Assembly: GCF_029989365.1 (NCBI RefSeq)
Contig: NZ_JAPRAQ010000038.1
Location: forward strand, 1 to 52,844
Reading direction: 5' to 3'
DNA: 52,844 nucleotides
Origin: Bradyrhizobium sp. Arg816
Lineage (GTDB): Bacteria; Pseudomonadota; Alphaproteobacteria; Rhizobiales; Xanthobacteraceae
Position 1 is the first letter of the stretch, and each line of letters begins with the position of its first letter. Both the position numbers and the translations under genes were made by a program. Below the pieces are notes generated by a model. The model worked only from the letters and a program-made list of their open reading frames with translations. It ran no database searches and was not told the origin of the DNA. Below are positions 18,968 to 28,092 of the stretch, piece by piece.

Positions 18968-20212
18968 CTATCTGGCCTCGGCCAAGCATTCCTCGAATAT
19001 GTCAAGACCTTGATTTAGTGTCTCAAGATCGATCGTGAGCGCAGGCAGAAATTTTACGACCTGGTCAGCAGGTCCGCATCGCTCGACGATCAATCCCTTC
19101 TCAAACGCCTTACGTGTTGTAGCCGCCGCGAGTTCGGCCATTTGACAGTCAAATCCCAACGCCATGCCCCTCCCTCGAACCGAAAAGCTATTCCCGTACT
19201 CGGATGCAATGGCCTCAAGTCGACACCGCATAAGGTCAGCTGTGCGGTGAACTGCTTGTGAGAACGTCCGGCAGCGCCAAAATATGTTTATGGCTGCAGT
19301 TGCAGACACAAGTGCAAGATTATTTCCTCGAAACGTGCCGGTGTGTTCTCCTGGTCGCCATGCGTCGAGTTCCTCTTTGATCAACAACATCGATAGCGGC
19401 AGACCGTACCCACTTAGCGATTTCGACAGCACAATCACATCTGGCGACACTCCGGCGAAATCGAAGCTAAAGAATTCGCCCGTGCGACCACATCCCATCT
19501 GGACATCGTCAACTATGAAAAGAGCGCCGATATCTCTTGCTACGGCCTGAATTGATCGTAACCATTCCTCGCCAGCTACGTTTATGCCACCTTCTCCTTG
19601 CACGGTTTCGACCAGAATGGCAGCTGGACAATCAATCCCGCTGCTCTCGTCAACCAACGCCTTTCGCAGGTAGTCAGCCGTATCAACGGCTGGCCCAAGA
19701 TAACCATCATAAGGCATGAAAGTTACGCCAGACAAAGAAATGCCGCTAGCTGCACGATAAAATCGATTGCCGCTCGCGGCGATCGCTCCTAGGCTCATGC
19801 CGTGATAGCCATGCATGAATGAAATAATGTTTTGACGTCCCGTGACTTTGCGTGAGAGCTTTAGAGCTGCCTCAATAGCATTAGCACCTGTTGGCCCTGT
19901 GAATTGGAACCGGTATTTCGCATCCCGTTCTCGAAGAATGATGGAGCTGAAACTCGTCATAAATTCGAGCTTTGCAGGAGTAGCCATATCAAGCCCGTGG
20001 ATTACAGCATCGGACGCTAGATACTGAGAAATCGCAGTTTTGATATCGTGATTGTTGTGGCCGTAGTTCAGCGTTCCAGCCCCGGAGAGGAAATCAATGA
20101 GCCTTCGACCATCCTCCGTCCACATAATCGAACCGCACGCTCGACTAAACATCGCCGGGAACGAACGCGAGTAGGAGCGGACGTTCGACTCCAGGGCTTC
20201 GAGAGCCTGCAT
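18968..20212 (-). CDS. Class III aminotransferase, EctB-like (diaminobutyrate-2-oxoglutarate transaminase type)
   Basis: This PLP enzyme of about 414 aa has EctB-like marks: YSRSFPAMFSRA at the N-terminus, DFLSGAGTLNYGHNN, FTGPTGANAIEAALKLSRK (PLP-phosphate loop), the aspartate in FIVDDVQMGCGRTGEF and the lysine in VIVLSKSLSGYGLPLSMLL (about residue 264 from the chosen start). EctB transfers an amino group between glutamate and aspartate semialdehyde in ectoine synthesis; the same family serves other 2,4-diaminobutyrate pathways. No ectA or ectC is present, so ectoine synthesis is not supported. ATG 20212 has GAGG 8 nt upstream; ATG 20242 is the alternative. It is followed by enoyl-CoA hydratase 1. 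Confidence 0.88.
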   Translation of the reverse strand: MQALEALESNVRSYSRSFPAMFSRACGSIMWTEDGRRLIDFLSGAGTLNYGHNNHDIKTAISQYLASDAVIHGLDMATPAKLEFMTSFSSIILRERDAKYRFQFTGPTGANAIEAALKLSRKVTGRQNIISFMHGYHGMSLGAIAASGNRFYRAASGISLSGVTFMPYDGYLGPAVDTADYLRKALVDESSGIDCPAAILVETVQGEGGINVAGEEWLRSIQAVARDIGALFIVDDVQMGCGRTGEFFSFDFAGVSPDVIVLSKSLSGYGLPLSMLLIKEELDAWRPGEHTGTFRGNNLALVSATAAINIFWRCRTFSQAVHRTADLMRCRLEAIASEYGNSFSVRGRGMALGFDCQMAELAAATTRKAFEKGLIVERCGPADQVVKFLPALTIDLETLNQGLDIFEECLAEAR

Positions 20213-20242
20213 TCTTCGCACCTCGCTAGTCACTCCACGCAT

Positions 20243-21467
20243 CCTTTATAACTAGGCAGTCAATAGACAAGCAGTAAATTGCGCGAGCCACGAACACAGC
20301 CGCAGAAACAATCAGCGCTTATCGTACATCCTTGGTGTCTTCCTGAATCGCAGCACGCACCTACCCTAGAATTGGGAACAGCGAACCTACTGACCTTGGT
20401 AGTCTTCTGCCATCGGCGGCGCTAACAGTGGCGCTAAGCACCCTGCTGACGGCGATGGCCAGCTGACCTGCCCGGACTCTTGCCCGCGAACACGGTGTCC
20501 GGCGCCGGCTACTCCACGCTCGCGGATGCCGTCCGCAAAGTTGTTGGGTTGCCGGCAACGTCAGGGATGGGACTCGCTCGGACTGGATCGGTACGATCCG
20601 CTGACCAAGAGTTCGTCTGTACTTGCCTCACCAGCGATGCCGAGTTCACAATACAGAGCGAACAGGGCTACTTCCAGCTTCGATGGGTCCAGCCCGCTTT
20701 GTTGGCGAGATTGAACCCCGACCGCTCGCGCCAGCAACATGCCTGTGAAGGACGGACATTTTTGGTCCGCCGTATTCCCGAGACAAGCAGAGAGCCTTGT
20801 TCTGCCTAAACGAGTGAACATCCGGGCTTGTAGTTGATGAATTGTTAATTCCAAAATCCATATGTGTTACGTTGGCCGTTGGCGTGCAATAGGCCCGACC
20901 TGCGGCCCCTGCAAGCCAGAAGATGTCGACCCGTCATGGAAGGCGAGGATCGACGTTGTTTGGCCATATGCATCCGTGTGGCGATGATTGCGCTAGTCCC
21001 ACTCGCACCGTGAGAACTAGCAAATAGCGTATTCAATTTGCGCTCTGGTCAACTACATATTTTGGTCATTGATCTACACTCCACAAGCATGTCACTGATT
21101 GGTCGCTGAACGTCAGCTCGGCCAACGGAGACCTGCAAATGTTGGGATGCAGTATTGAAGACTGTTCTCGCCAATGGCCCTGGTCAGCATGGCGACGGGT
21201 GTCCTGCAGAAATAATGCTTGCTGAGGTCTAGCTGCACCTCTCGCTTACGGAGGCGCATACTGAGCTTTCCGACAATTGCTGCACACAAGTTTCAACGCT
21301 GTTAGTGTGAAGCCCGTCAACGGTCGGATGTATCCAGATGTGGCGATTCCGACTTCACTCCAACGACTTCGCGAATACCCATCGCGGGCGTGCACAAGGG
21401 TCAGAAGATCGGCAGGACGCCCGAAGGCTTCACTGAGAAGGGCAAGCCTGTTTGGAGGACTGTATCT
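20243..21467. other. Divergent gene-free stretch of about 1.2 kb
   Basis: It lies between the minus-strand EctB-like gene and the plus-strand nitronate monooxygenase-like gene, so promoters for both are expected. Several short frames occur (for example minus 20561-20854), none recognised. I see no transposon ends, RNA gene or clear operator. Confidence 0.4.
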
Positions 21468-22439
21468 GTGATTGCACTTTCCCAGCGAAGCAGGCTACCG
21501 GGCGCTATCGCGTCCCGGCTGAGCCTACCCTTGATCGTCGCGCCCATGTTCTATGTCTCGGGGGTAGATCTCGTGACTACTGTCTGCCGCTCGGGAGCGA
21601 TCGGCGCTTTTCCCACAGCTGGCGCTCGATCCGTTGAGGAGCTCGATCACTGGCTCATCCACATTAAGAACAGTCTCGCTGAGCTAGATCGGCGAGCTGC
21701 GCCATGCTGCCCAAACCTCATCATCCGGGAGGCACGCTTCAAGGATGATCTTGCTTGTCTCGTGCGCCACAAGGTGGAGATTGTCATCACAAGCGTGGGA
21801 TCACCGGCCGCGGCCGTCAAACCGCTACACGAAATCGGTTGTCTCGTCTTAGCCAATGTAGCTTCGCTGCGCCATGCAGAAAAAGCGATCGAAGCCGGTG
21901 CGGACGGCTTAGTTTTGCTTACCGCAGGAGCTGGAGGCAACACAGGTTGGGCTAATCCCTTTGCTTTTGTTCGCGCGGTTCGGGCCATGTTCGATGGTCC
22001 GGTCGTCCTTGCGGGCGGTCTCACCGACGGCGTTTCGCTGGCGGCGGCTTGTCAGCTCGGATGCGATCTCGCTTGTATGGGTACGCGCTTCATTGCCACC
22101 CGCGAGAGCGGGGCGAGCGATTCCTATCGTCAGATGCTCGTCGATAGCAGGCTTGATGATATTATGCTGACTAGAGCCTTCTCCGGACTACATACCAACA
22201 TGCTGCGGCCCTCAATCATAGCGGCCGGCCTCGACCTGTCAGAACTCGACGAATCTGTGTCCGAGACCAGCGCGAAGAAAACATTCGGCGGCAACAACTC
22301 CGGAGGACCGCGGCGGTGGATCGACATCTGGAGCGCCGGCCACTCCGTTTCAGGCGTACGCTCGATCATGGGTGCCGCCGAGCTAGTGAAAGAGATTACG
22401 GAAGAATACGAAGCAGCCTTGGTCAACGGAGTCTGGTAA
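21468..22439 (+). CDS. Nitronate monooxygenase-like FMN enzyme
   Basis: The 323-aa TIM-barrel protein of the 2-nitropropane dioxygenase/NMO family shows LPLIVAPMFYVSGVDLVTTV (first strand), VEIVITSVGSPAAAVKPLHE, AGADGLVLLTAGAGGNTGW and the FMN-phosphate region VVLAGGLTDGVSLAAACQLG with CMGTRFIATRES. In biochemically defined class I NMOs an active-site His follows the AGG motif (AGGHxG); here the sequence is AGAGGNTG, so nitronate oxidation is not assured and the enzyme may act on another substrate. GTG 21468 is preceded by GGAGG at 9 nt; an in-frame ATG at 21390 would add 26 atypical residues. It is convergent with the CoA-transferase gene. Confidence 0.88.
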   Translation: MIALSQRSRLPGAIASRLSLPLIVAPMFYVSGVDLVTTVCRSGAIGAFPTAGARSVEELDHWLIHIKNSLAELDRRAAPCCPNLIIREARFKDDLACLVRHKVEIVITSVGSPAAAVKPLHEIGCLVLANVASLRHAEKAIEAGADGLVLLTAGAGGNTGWANPFAFVRAVRAMFDGPVVLAGGLTDGVSLAAACQLGCDLACMGTRFIATRESGASDSYRQMLVDSRLDDIMLTRAFSGLHTNMLRPSIIAAGLDLSELDESVSETSAKKTFGGNNSGGPRRWIDIWSAGHSVSGVRSIMGAAELVKEITEEYEAALVNGVW

Positions 22440-22526
22440 GCGTTGCAAATTGGTTGTCAGTCGCACGCCGATCGCAGGAGCAACGGTGCCACGACGAGCA
22501 TCGCCGTGGCAAACTCGTACGGTGAA

Positions 22527-24983
22527 TTAGCTATTTGACGATACCTTCTCTGCGAGCTCCCCTTCTGAGAGCATTGTGGTGCCAATGATGCCGTCCCTCT
22601 CCAATTGCACGACCTCGGCGGCCGAGAGGCCGAGAAGTCCTGATAGAATCTCTGTATTATGTTGTCCGAGCGTTGGCGCCGCGGTGCGGATCAGATAGGG
22701 GCGTGAACCTTCGCGAATCGGCATCGACGGCTGCGGATGCAACCCAATGAAAGCGCGGTCGATTTCCTGCAGAAACGAACGCGACCGCAAATGCCGATCC
22801 TTGAGCAAGTCAATCGGCAACCTGGCCACGCCGGCCGCAATCCTCAATTCCTGCAAATCGGACAAGGCCCGATCTGGATCGCGGGTCAACGCCCACGCTT
22901 CGATGTCCTTCTCGATCTCGTCCTCGATCGCGCGGCGAGCCTCGGGAGATGCCAGCGACGTGTCCCTAGCCCAGTCTGGTCGGCCAATAAGGACGGCAAG
23001 CCTCTGCCACATGTGCTCGTCCGTCGCGGTTATCACGATCCAGTTATCCTCGCCCGCACACCGAAAGCAGCCATGCGGCACGAATTGCGGATGTCGATTG
23101 CCATACCTTTCCGGAGGCATACCGCTGATCGAGTGCATGGTGATCCATGGCGCTGCAAACGGCACCATGCATTCGATCTGCGCAAGATCGATGAACTGTC
23201 CTTGCCCGGTATTGCGGGCATGAATCAGCGCAAGCAGAACTGCAGCGCAGCCGTTCAACCCACCGACAGCATCCCCGAACGCGATGTGGCTCATCATGGG
23301 CGGCCCACCAGCGCTTCCAATGACGCTCGGAAGGCCGGAGCCCTGCTCGAGCGTCGAGCCATAGGCACGACAATTGCGACGGATGCTTTTTGTTCCAAAC
23401 GCTGACATCGACATCACGACGAGCCGGGGATTAATCTCACTGAGCACGTCGTAACCGAGGCCGAGCTTCGGCAACACGTCGACCGAATAGTTATCGATGG
23501 CAACATCGGCTCCTGCTACAAGCCGCTTGGCAAGAGCTAGGCCTTGCTGCCGCGTCAGGTCGAGTGTGATACCACGCTTGTTGCGGTTCATAATGCAGAA
23601 GCAGGACGCCACTTCGTACATCCGATGCTCCGCGTAACCAGGGCGCCGGTCAACGCCGCGCCACCAGTCCGGATACTGGATAGCCTCGATCTTGATCACA
23701 TCGGCACCAAGATCAGCTAACGTGCGCGTACACAGCGGGCCCGCCCATCCCATCGAGAAATCGACGACGCGAATTCCCTGCAACGGTAGCCTGCTAGCAT
23801 CTAAACCGCGGGACGATGTCGGCACAGTATCGCTCTGGCATCTTCGGGTATCCGGAGGATCCTGCCGCTCACCAGGAGCTGGAACCCTTCCGCCTCGGCG
23901 AGGCGGCGTTAACGTCAGGCGCTGCATTGAGCCCGCCGTCAAACCCTTTTCCGCGCCAAGCAGTATGGGTACGATTGCGCCGCGCTCCTTCTTCTCCCCG
24001 TCCTGAAGCAGATCTGATATTTCGGGCACCGGGACAATCGGGATCTTACGTTTCAGCCCTTCCGCAAACCACTCCTGCGCTGTCCGCGTCCTTAGCCGGG
24101 GCATAAACTCTCGCTCGATTTGCTCCATGTGTTTCAGACGAGCTTCGTTAGAGGCCAGTGCCGGGTCACTGCGCAGTTCGGACAAGCCGAGCATATCGCA
24201 GAACGAGTGCCATTGCGTTGGGGTGATTGCGCTAACGCCTATCCGACCTTTCTTGGTTTCGTAGATGCCGGTTGGAAAGTTTGGCCAAAATCGGTTTATG
24301 CCAATGCGGCGCATTACGTCGCCCTGCGCAGATGCTTCGAACATGAGATACTCTGACAGGGAGAGGCTCGATTCGAAAATACTGACCGACCATGACCGTC
24401 CTGGTTCGCCCCGCATTCGCGAGACGACAGAAGAAGCCGCCGCGATGAACCCCCAAAGACCGGCCAGAATTCCTGTTTGAAAATCCGGCGCGTGCATTGG
24501 CGGGCCCTCGACCGCTCCAACCAGCTTCAGAAGGCCGGCGAGTGCGCGGACGGTCGAATCGGTTGCGGCGAAGTCCGCGTACGGGCCTTGTTGACCGAAC
24601 CAGCTTGCTTCAACGTAAATCAATCCGGGACACCGTTTCCGGATGGCAGCAATATCAATAGCCGCGCAACCAGCAGAATCGATATCGCGGCCGTCAATTA
24701 GAACGTCGCAATCATCGATCAGATTCGAGAGCCGCGTGCTCGCATCGGCGTCGGCAGCATCAAGGATCAGACTTGACTTGTTGAAATTCAAAAATGCGAA
24801 CCACGCGCTCTGGCCCTCAGGCGTGACTGGCGCGCTGCCACGAAGCGGATCTCCGGTTGGCGGTTCGACCTTTCGCACATCGGCTCCGAAATCCGCAAAC
24901 AATCGGGCACAATAACTGGCCGCGGCCGAGCTACCGATTTCGATCACCCGCAGGTCCGACAATCCTGCTATCAAGTACTCCAT
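22527..24983 (-). CDS. Fused tandem CaiB/BaiF (class III) CoA-transferase
   Basis: The product of about 818 aa contains two complete class III CoA-transferase domains. Domain 1 (about 1-390) begins LSDLRVIEIGSSAAASYCAR and has D167 in MHAPDFQTGILAGLWGF. Domain 2 (about 410-810) begins LQGIRVVDFSMGWAGPLCTR and has IAFGDAVGGLNGCAAVLLAL. In formyl-CoA transferase an aspartate at this place forms the acyl-enzyme anhydride, and both domains keep one. The usual protein is about 400 aa and works as an interlocked dimer, so this fusion could form the dimer from one chain. The linker is rich in P, R and D. It starts at ATG 24983 after AGGTGG. Class III enzymes swap CoA between carboxylates; the substrates are unknown. 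Confidence 0.92.
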   Translation of the reverse strand: MEYLIAGLSDLRVIEIGSSAAASYCARLFADFGADVRKVEPPTGDPLRGSAPVTPEGQSAWFAFLNFNKSSLILDAADADASTRLSNLIDDCDVLIDGRDIDSAGCAAIDIAAIRKRCPGLIYVEASWFGQQGPYADFAATDSTVRALAGLLKLVGAVEGPPMHAPDFQTGILAGLWGFIAAASSVVSRMRGEPGRSWSVSIFESSLSLSEYLMFEASAQGDVMRRIGINRFWPNFPTGIYETKKGRIGVSAITPTQWHSFCDMLGLSELRSDPALASNEARLKHMEQIEREFMPRLRTRTAQEWFAEGLKRKIPIVPVPEISDLLQDGEKKERGAIVPILLGAEKGLTAGSMQRLTLTPPRRGGRVPAPGERQDPPDTRRCQSDTVPTSSRGLDASRLPLQGIRVVDFSMGWAGPLCTRTLADLGADVIKIEAIQYPDWWRGVDRRPGYAEHRMYEVASCFCIMNRNKRGITLDLTRQQGLALAKRLVAGADVAIDNYSVDVLPKLGLGYDVLSEINPRLVVMSMSAFGTKSIRRNCRAYGSTLEQGSGLPSVIGSAGGPPMMSHIAFGDAVGGLNGCAAVLLALIHARNTGQGQFIDLAQIECMVPFAAPWITMHSISGMPPERYGNRHPQFVPHGCFRCAGEDNWIVITATDEHMWQRLAVLIGRPDWARDTSLASPEARRAIEDEIEKDIEAWALTRDPDRALSDLQELRIAAGVARLPIDLLKDRHLRSRSFLQEIDRAFIGLHPQPSMPIREGSRPYLIRTAAPTLGQHNTEILSGLLGLSAAEVVQLERDGIIGTTMLSEGELAEKVSSNS

Positions 24984-25240
24984 TCTCAACCACCTAGTCG
25001 TGCTGTGTGTCGCTGTCGAGTGGCGCAAGCCGGCCTTGCTAGCGTGGAATCATTCGCATCTGACCTGATTCGAGCGTGTGCGCTCCAGCCTCGAGGCAAT
25101 AGTCGCGCGACTTCGCACAATTGAGCTGAAGCGGGCTAGACTGCTCCAGTGCCGTTCCAACTAACTACTGATCATGATGCTAGAACAGCTACCAAATGAG
25201 ATAGATGCGGCGATAAGTGGCCACCGTGGCAGCAGCACTA

Positions 25241-26448
25241 GTGTCCTGAACCGGAAGTTCGCAACACCGGGTCGTGTTTTGCCGGGGCATTGTATCGGCA
25301 GAAGCGTTCGATGGAAGCAAGGATGTCATCGGCAGACTTGGTTCATCGGAACGGTTTTGGATCGGCGTTGTGCCGATCGATGAACGAAGTGATGTCAGCC
25401 CTGAGAGCGGCGACGCTGCGATAGATGCCGCGCCTGATCTTCTTATCGGTGAGGAGCGCGAAGAAGCGCTCGACCTGATTGAGCCATGACGAGCTGGTCG
25501 GAGTCAGATGCACGTGCCAACGCGGCCGTTTAGCCAGCCATTTTCGGATCAAGGGGGGCTTGTGCGTGGCGTAATTGTCTATGACGAGATGGACGTCGAG
25601 TTCACGCGGTACGGCAGCCTCGATCTCGTCGAGGAACTTGCGGAACTCAGCAGCGCGGTGGCGTCCATAGCACTTGCCGATGCCCCGTCCGCTCGCAATG
25701 TCGAGGGCGGCGAACAGCGATGTGGTGCCGTGCCTGGTGTAGTCATGGCTTCTTCGGGCCGGCTGGCCGGGACGCATCGGTAGCATCGGCTGACTGCGGT
25801 CCAGCGCCTGGATTTGGGATTTCTCATACACACATAGAACGATGGCGTGCTCCGGTTGCGAGACGTAGAGGCCCACAACGTCGCGCACTTTGGCCACGAA
25901 GTTTGGATCGGTCGGGAGCTTGAACGTCTCCATCCGGTGCGGCTGGAGCCCGAAGGCCCGCCAGATGCGTTGCACCGTCGACACCGATAGGCCACTGGCT
26001 TTCGCCATGTCGCGGGAACTCCAATGGGTGGCGTTCTTGGGGCAACTCTCCAACGTCCTCACGATCACGGCTTCGATGCGGGCATCGTCAACCGTACGTG
26101 GCGCCCCGGAGCGCGGCTCGTCATGCAGCCCGTCCACGCGCCGTCCCACAAAACGCCGCCGCCACTTACCTACCGTCGACCGGTCCAGCCCCAGCTTGGC
26201 CGCCACTTCCCTGTTCTGACCGCCTTCCGCACAGGCCAGCACGATCCGCGCTCTCAGAGCCAGCGCCTGCGCCGTCTTCCGCCGCATCGTCAGCGACTTC
26301 AGTTCGGCCCGCTCTTGATCGCTCAATGTTAGGGGCGCAAGTTGCTGGACCGCCATCAGATCCTCCGTCGCTGCTGCAGCCTCTATCCTTGGCACGGCGA
26401 CGCGAATCTACTGCGAATCTACGATTGCGAACTTGTGACTGAGGACTC
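25241..26448 (-). mobile_element. IS630-family element inserted in an M24 peptidase gene
   Basis: The ends are marked by TA at 25239-25240 and 26449-26450 and by imperfect inverted repeats: GTGTCCTGAACCGGAAGTTC at the left, GAGTCCTCAGTCACAAGTTC read inward from the right, each followed by GCAA. The TA at the right end lies within the M24 reading frame (TTC GAG CTA), which identifies the insertion point. The transposase inside is inactivated by two substitutions. Confidence 0.88.
25343..26353 (-). pseudogene. IS630-family transposase with lost catalytic Asp and premature stop
   Basis: The sequence aligns along its whole length with the intact IS630 transposase at 5155-6258. Two lesions are clear. 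The first catalytic aspartate (VDEKSQIQALD) is a tyrosine here (VLCVYEKSQIQALD), a GAT to TAT change. After ADPKPFR the expected TGG tryptophan is TGA; downstream the frame continues TKSADDILASIERFC to the next stop at about 25238, so about 35 residues are lost. The second aspartate (LVIDNYATHK) and the glutamate (LNQVERFF) remain. It can no longer transpose by itself. ATG 26353 is the family-like start. Confidence 0.9.
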
Positions 26449-27187
26449 TAGCTCGAAATTGGTCTGGGATTCGGCCGTATAGCACGCGTCGTCGGACCAC
26501 TTAATATGCGGTGCCGTCGCAGGGCTACCCGTCGGCATGGTCGGATAAATGCGGGAAGCCCCGCCCGGGAATTCCGGTGTGCCGGCAATTAGTGCATGCG
26601 TTATGGCAGCCGCCACGTCGCACTCGCGAGCGCTAGGAGCGACCCCAAGTTGCGCAATCCGCATGGCCCGGTCGACGATTTTGCCCGCCTGCTCCATGTA
26701 GGCGATCTCAGCTGGTGATTTTACTAGCTTCAGCTTGGAGATGATCTCATCGGCATCAACACTCTTCGAAAGATCAAGGCTCTTGGCTACGTCGCCTGAG
26801 CCTTAACTCCATAATTTTTGGCCGTCAGTTCAATTACAATACGGTTCGATTTTGTACGCTTGCGGACCATATGCCCAATCGACTGCCAAGGCGTCTGGTG
26901 AGCCGAACCGATAAACTGCTCTGGGTAACCGAGATGGCGCGAGTGCGGCAGGTAGGAGGTGGCAGTTGCGCACGCAACATCCATTTCGCGCAGAATCAGC
27001 CACGGATCTTCCTCGTCTTGACACACGAGTGCGAGCTGCGGAACGTAATCCGAGTAGCCATCGTATCCAGTAAGATAGTTCATGTTCGCCTCGTTAAAGA
27101 CGAGCAGCGGTCCATACCCAGCTCCGCCATTCGTTGGCGCAGCCGAGCCGTACGCCCGCGATATTCCTGCTGATCGAATGCGGACAT
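26449..27187 (-). pseudogene. Peptidase M24 (creatinase/ectoine hydrolase-like) disrupted by frameshifts and IS630
   Basis: After AGGAGGAGG and ATG 27187 (MSAFDQQEYRGRTARLRQRM), a frameshift near 27125 leads to LLVFNEANMNYLTGYDGYSD and DPWLILREMDVACATATSYL. A second shift near 26790 leads to SLDLSKSVDADEIISKLKLV and MEQAGKIVDRAMRIAQ. The frame then runs to YTAESQTNFEL, where IS630 cuts it. This is the N-terminal creatinase domain and the start of the pita-bread domain; the metal-binding part is missing. The motifs resemble DoeA/EutD ectoine hydrolases, though other M24 peptidases share them. It follows the racemase-family gene on the same strand. Confidence 0.8.
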
Positions 27188-27346
27188 GGTACCTCCTCCT
27201 GATGCTACTTGGTTTGATACCTCCCGGACGTGAATGCGCGGGACCGCCCCCGCGATTCACAACAACTTCTCGAGCAAGCCGCACTGTTGCAGAATATCCG
27301 CCTGAGCCCGTCTTCGCTGCCAGCGCGCCCTGCATATGGCAAAGCC

Positions 27347-28054
27347 TCAGGCGACCGAACCCAGCGTCAAGCGGCAGAGATCGGTGATGTCATAGACGGG
27401 CAGCTGCGCGGCACGGCGGATCGCCGCCGCGACCAATGGAAAGGCCGCGCATTCGAGAAGGATAGTGGCGATGTCCGGATGGGCTGCGCGTAGGCGGACA
27501 ACACAAGCACCGACATCAGCCTTGATTGCGGGGATATCGATCGGGGGCGCCGGACGCTTAAGCTCGTCGTGCCAGAACTTGCCGCCTTCAATACCTCCAA
27601 TGACGATCCTCACTCGTTCGTCACGATCGGGGAGCCCAAGCAGATCCTCGGTCAAGTGCGCCGAGTCGTAAGTCAACACGGCGATCTTGGCGTTTCGGGG
27701 CAGCTCGCGAAGCAACGCAGGCAAGAGGAGCAGACTGGACATGACCACCGGCACACTGACCGAGGAGGCCACAGCTGGCTGATGCCGGATGGAGAAACCG
27801 CAGGTCGAGCTTATCGCGATGGCACCCCGCTCCGCCAGTCGCCGCGCTGCGGCGATAAAGGCCGGCTCCAGCGTAGGATCGCCGCAAACGACGTTCTCGA
27901 CCCAAGCCCCGGCTACCGTTTCCGAGATCACGGGAAAGTTGAAACTGGCCGGGTTCAGCAACGATCCGGGCAGCGGCTTCGAGCTTGGGGCACCGGGCGG
28001 CAGCCCTCGTTCGAGGTGTAAGACTCCAAGTGAGCGCTGAACTTGAACATTCAT
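27347..28054 (-). CDS. Asp/Glu racemase-family protein
   Basis: The 235-aa protein has the two cysteines expected for the cofactor-independent Asp/Glu/hydantoin racemase superfamily: C85 in AISSTCGFSIRHQ and C202 in TILLECAAFPLVAAAI. The N-terminus has the NPASFNFPV segment common in this subgroup, and VPVVMSSLLLLPAL follows the first Cys. Such enzymes racemise or decarboxylate acids next to a carboxylate; the EutA protein of ectoine catabolism belongs here too. It lies between enoyl-CoA hydratase 2 (39 nt upstream) and the M24 peptidase remnant, likely one operon. It looks intact. The exact substrate cannot be deduced. Confidence 0.85.
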   Translation of the reverse strand: MNVQVQRSLGVLHLERGLPPGAPSSKPLPGSLLNPASFNFPVISETVAGAWVENVVCGDPTLEPAFIAAARRLAERGAIAISSTCGFSIRHQPAVASSVSVPVVMSSLLLLPALLRELPRNAKIAVLTYDSAHLTEDLLGLPDRDERVRIVIGGIEGGKFWHDELKRPAPPIDIPAIKADVGACVVRLRAAHPDIATILLECAAFPLVAAAIRRAAQLPVYDITDLCRLTLGSVA

Positions 28055-28092
28055 TCGAAGGCGGTCAAAAACCGAATTGGTCGCACATGAGG

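Noticed and set aside
18968..20212. Ectoine biosynthesis gene ectB
   Set aside because: No ectA or ectC is present and the neighbours are CoA-thioester enzymes, so only the family name is used.
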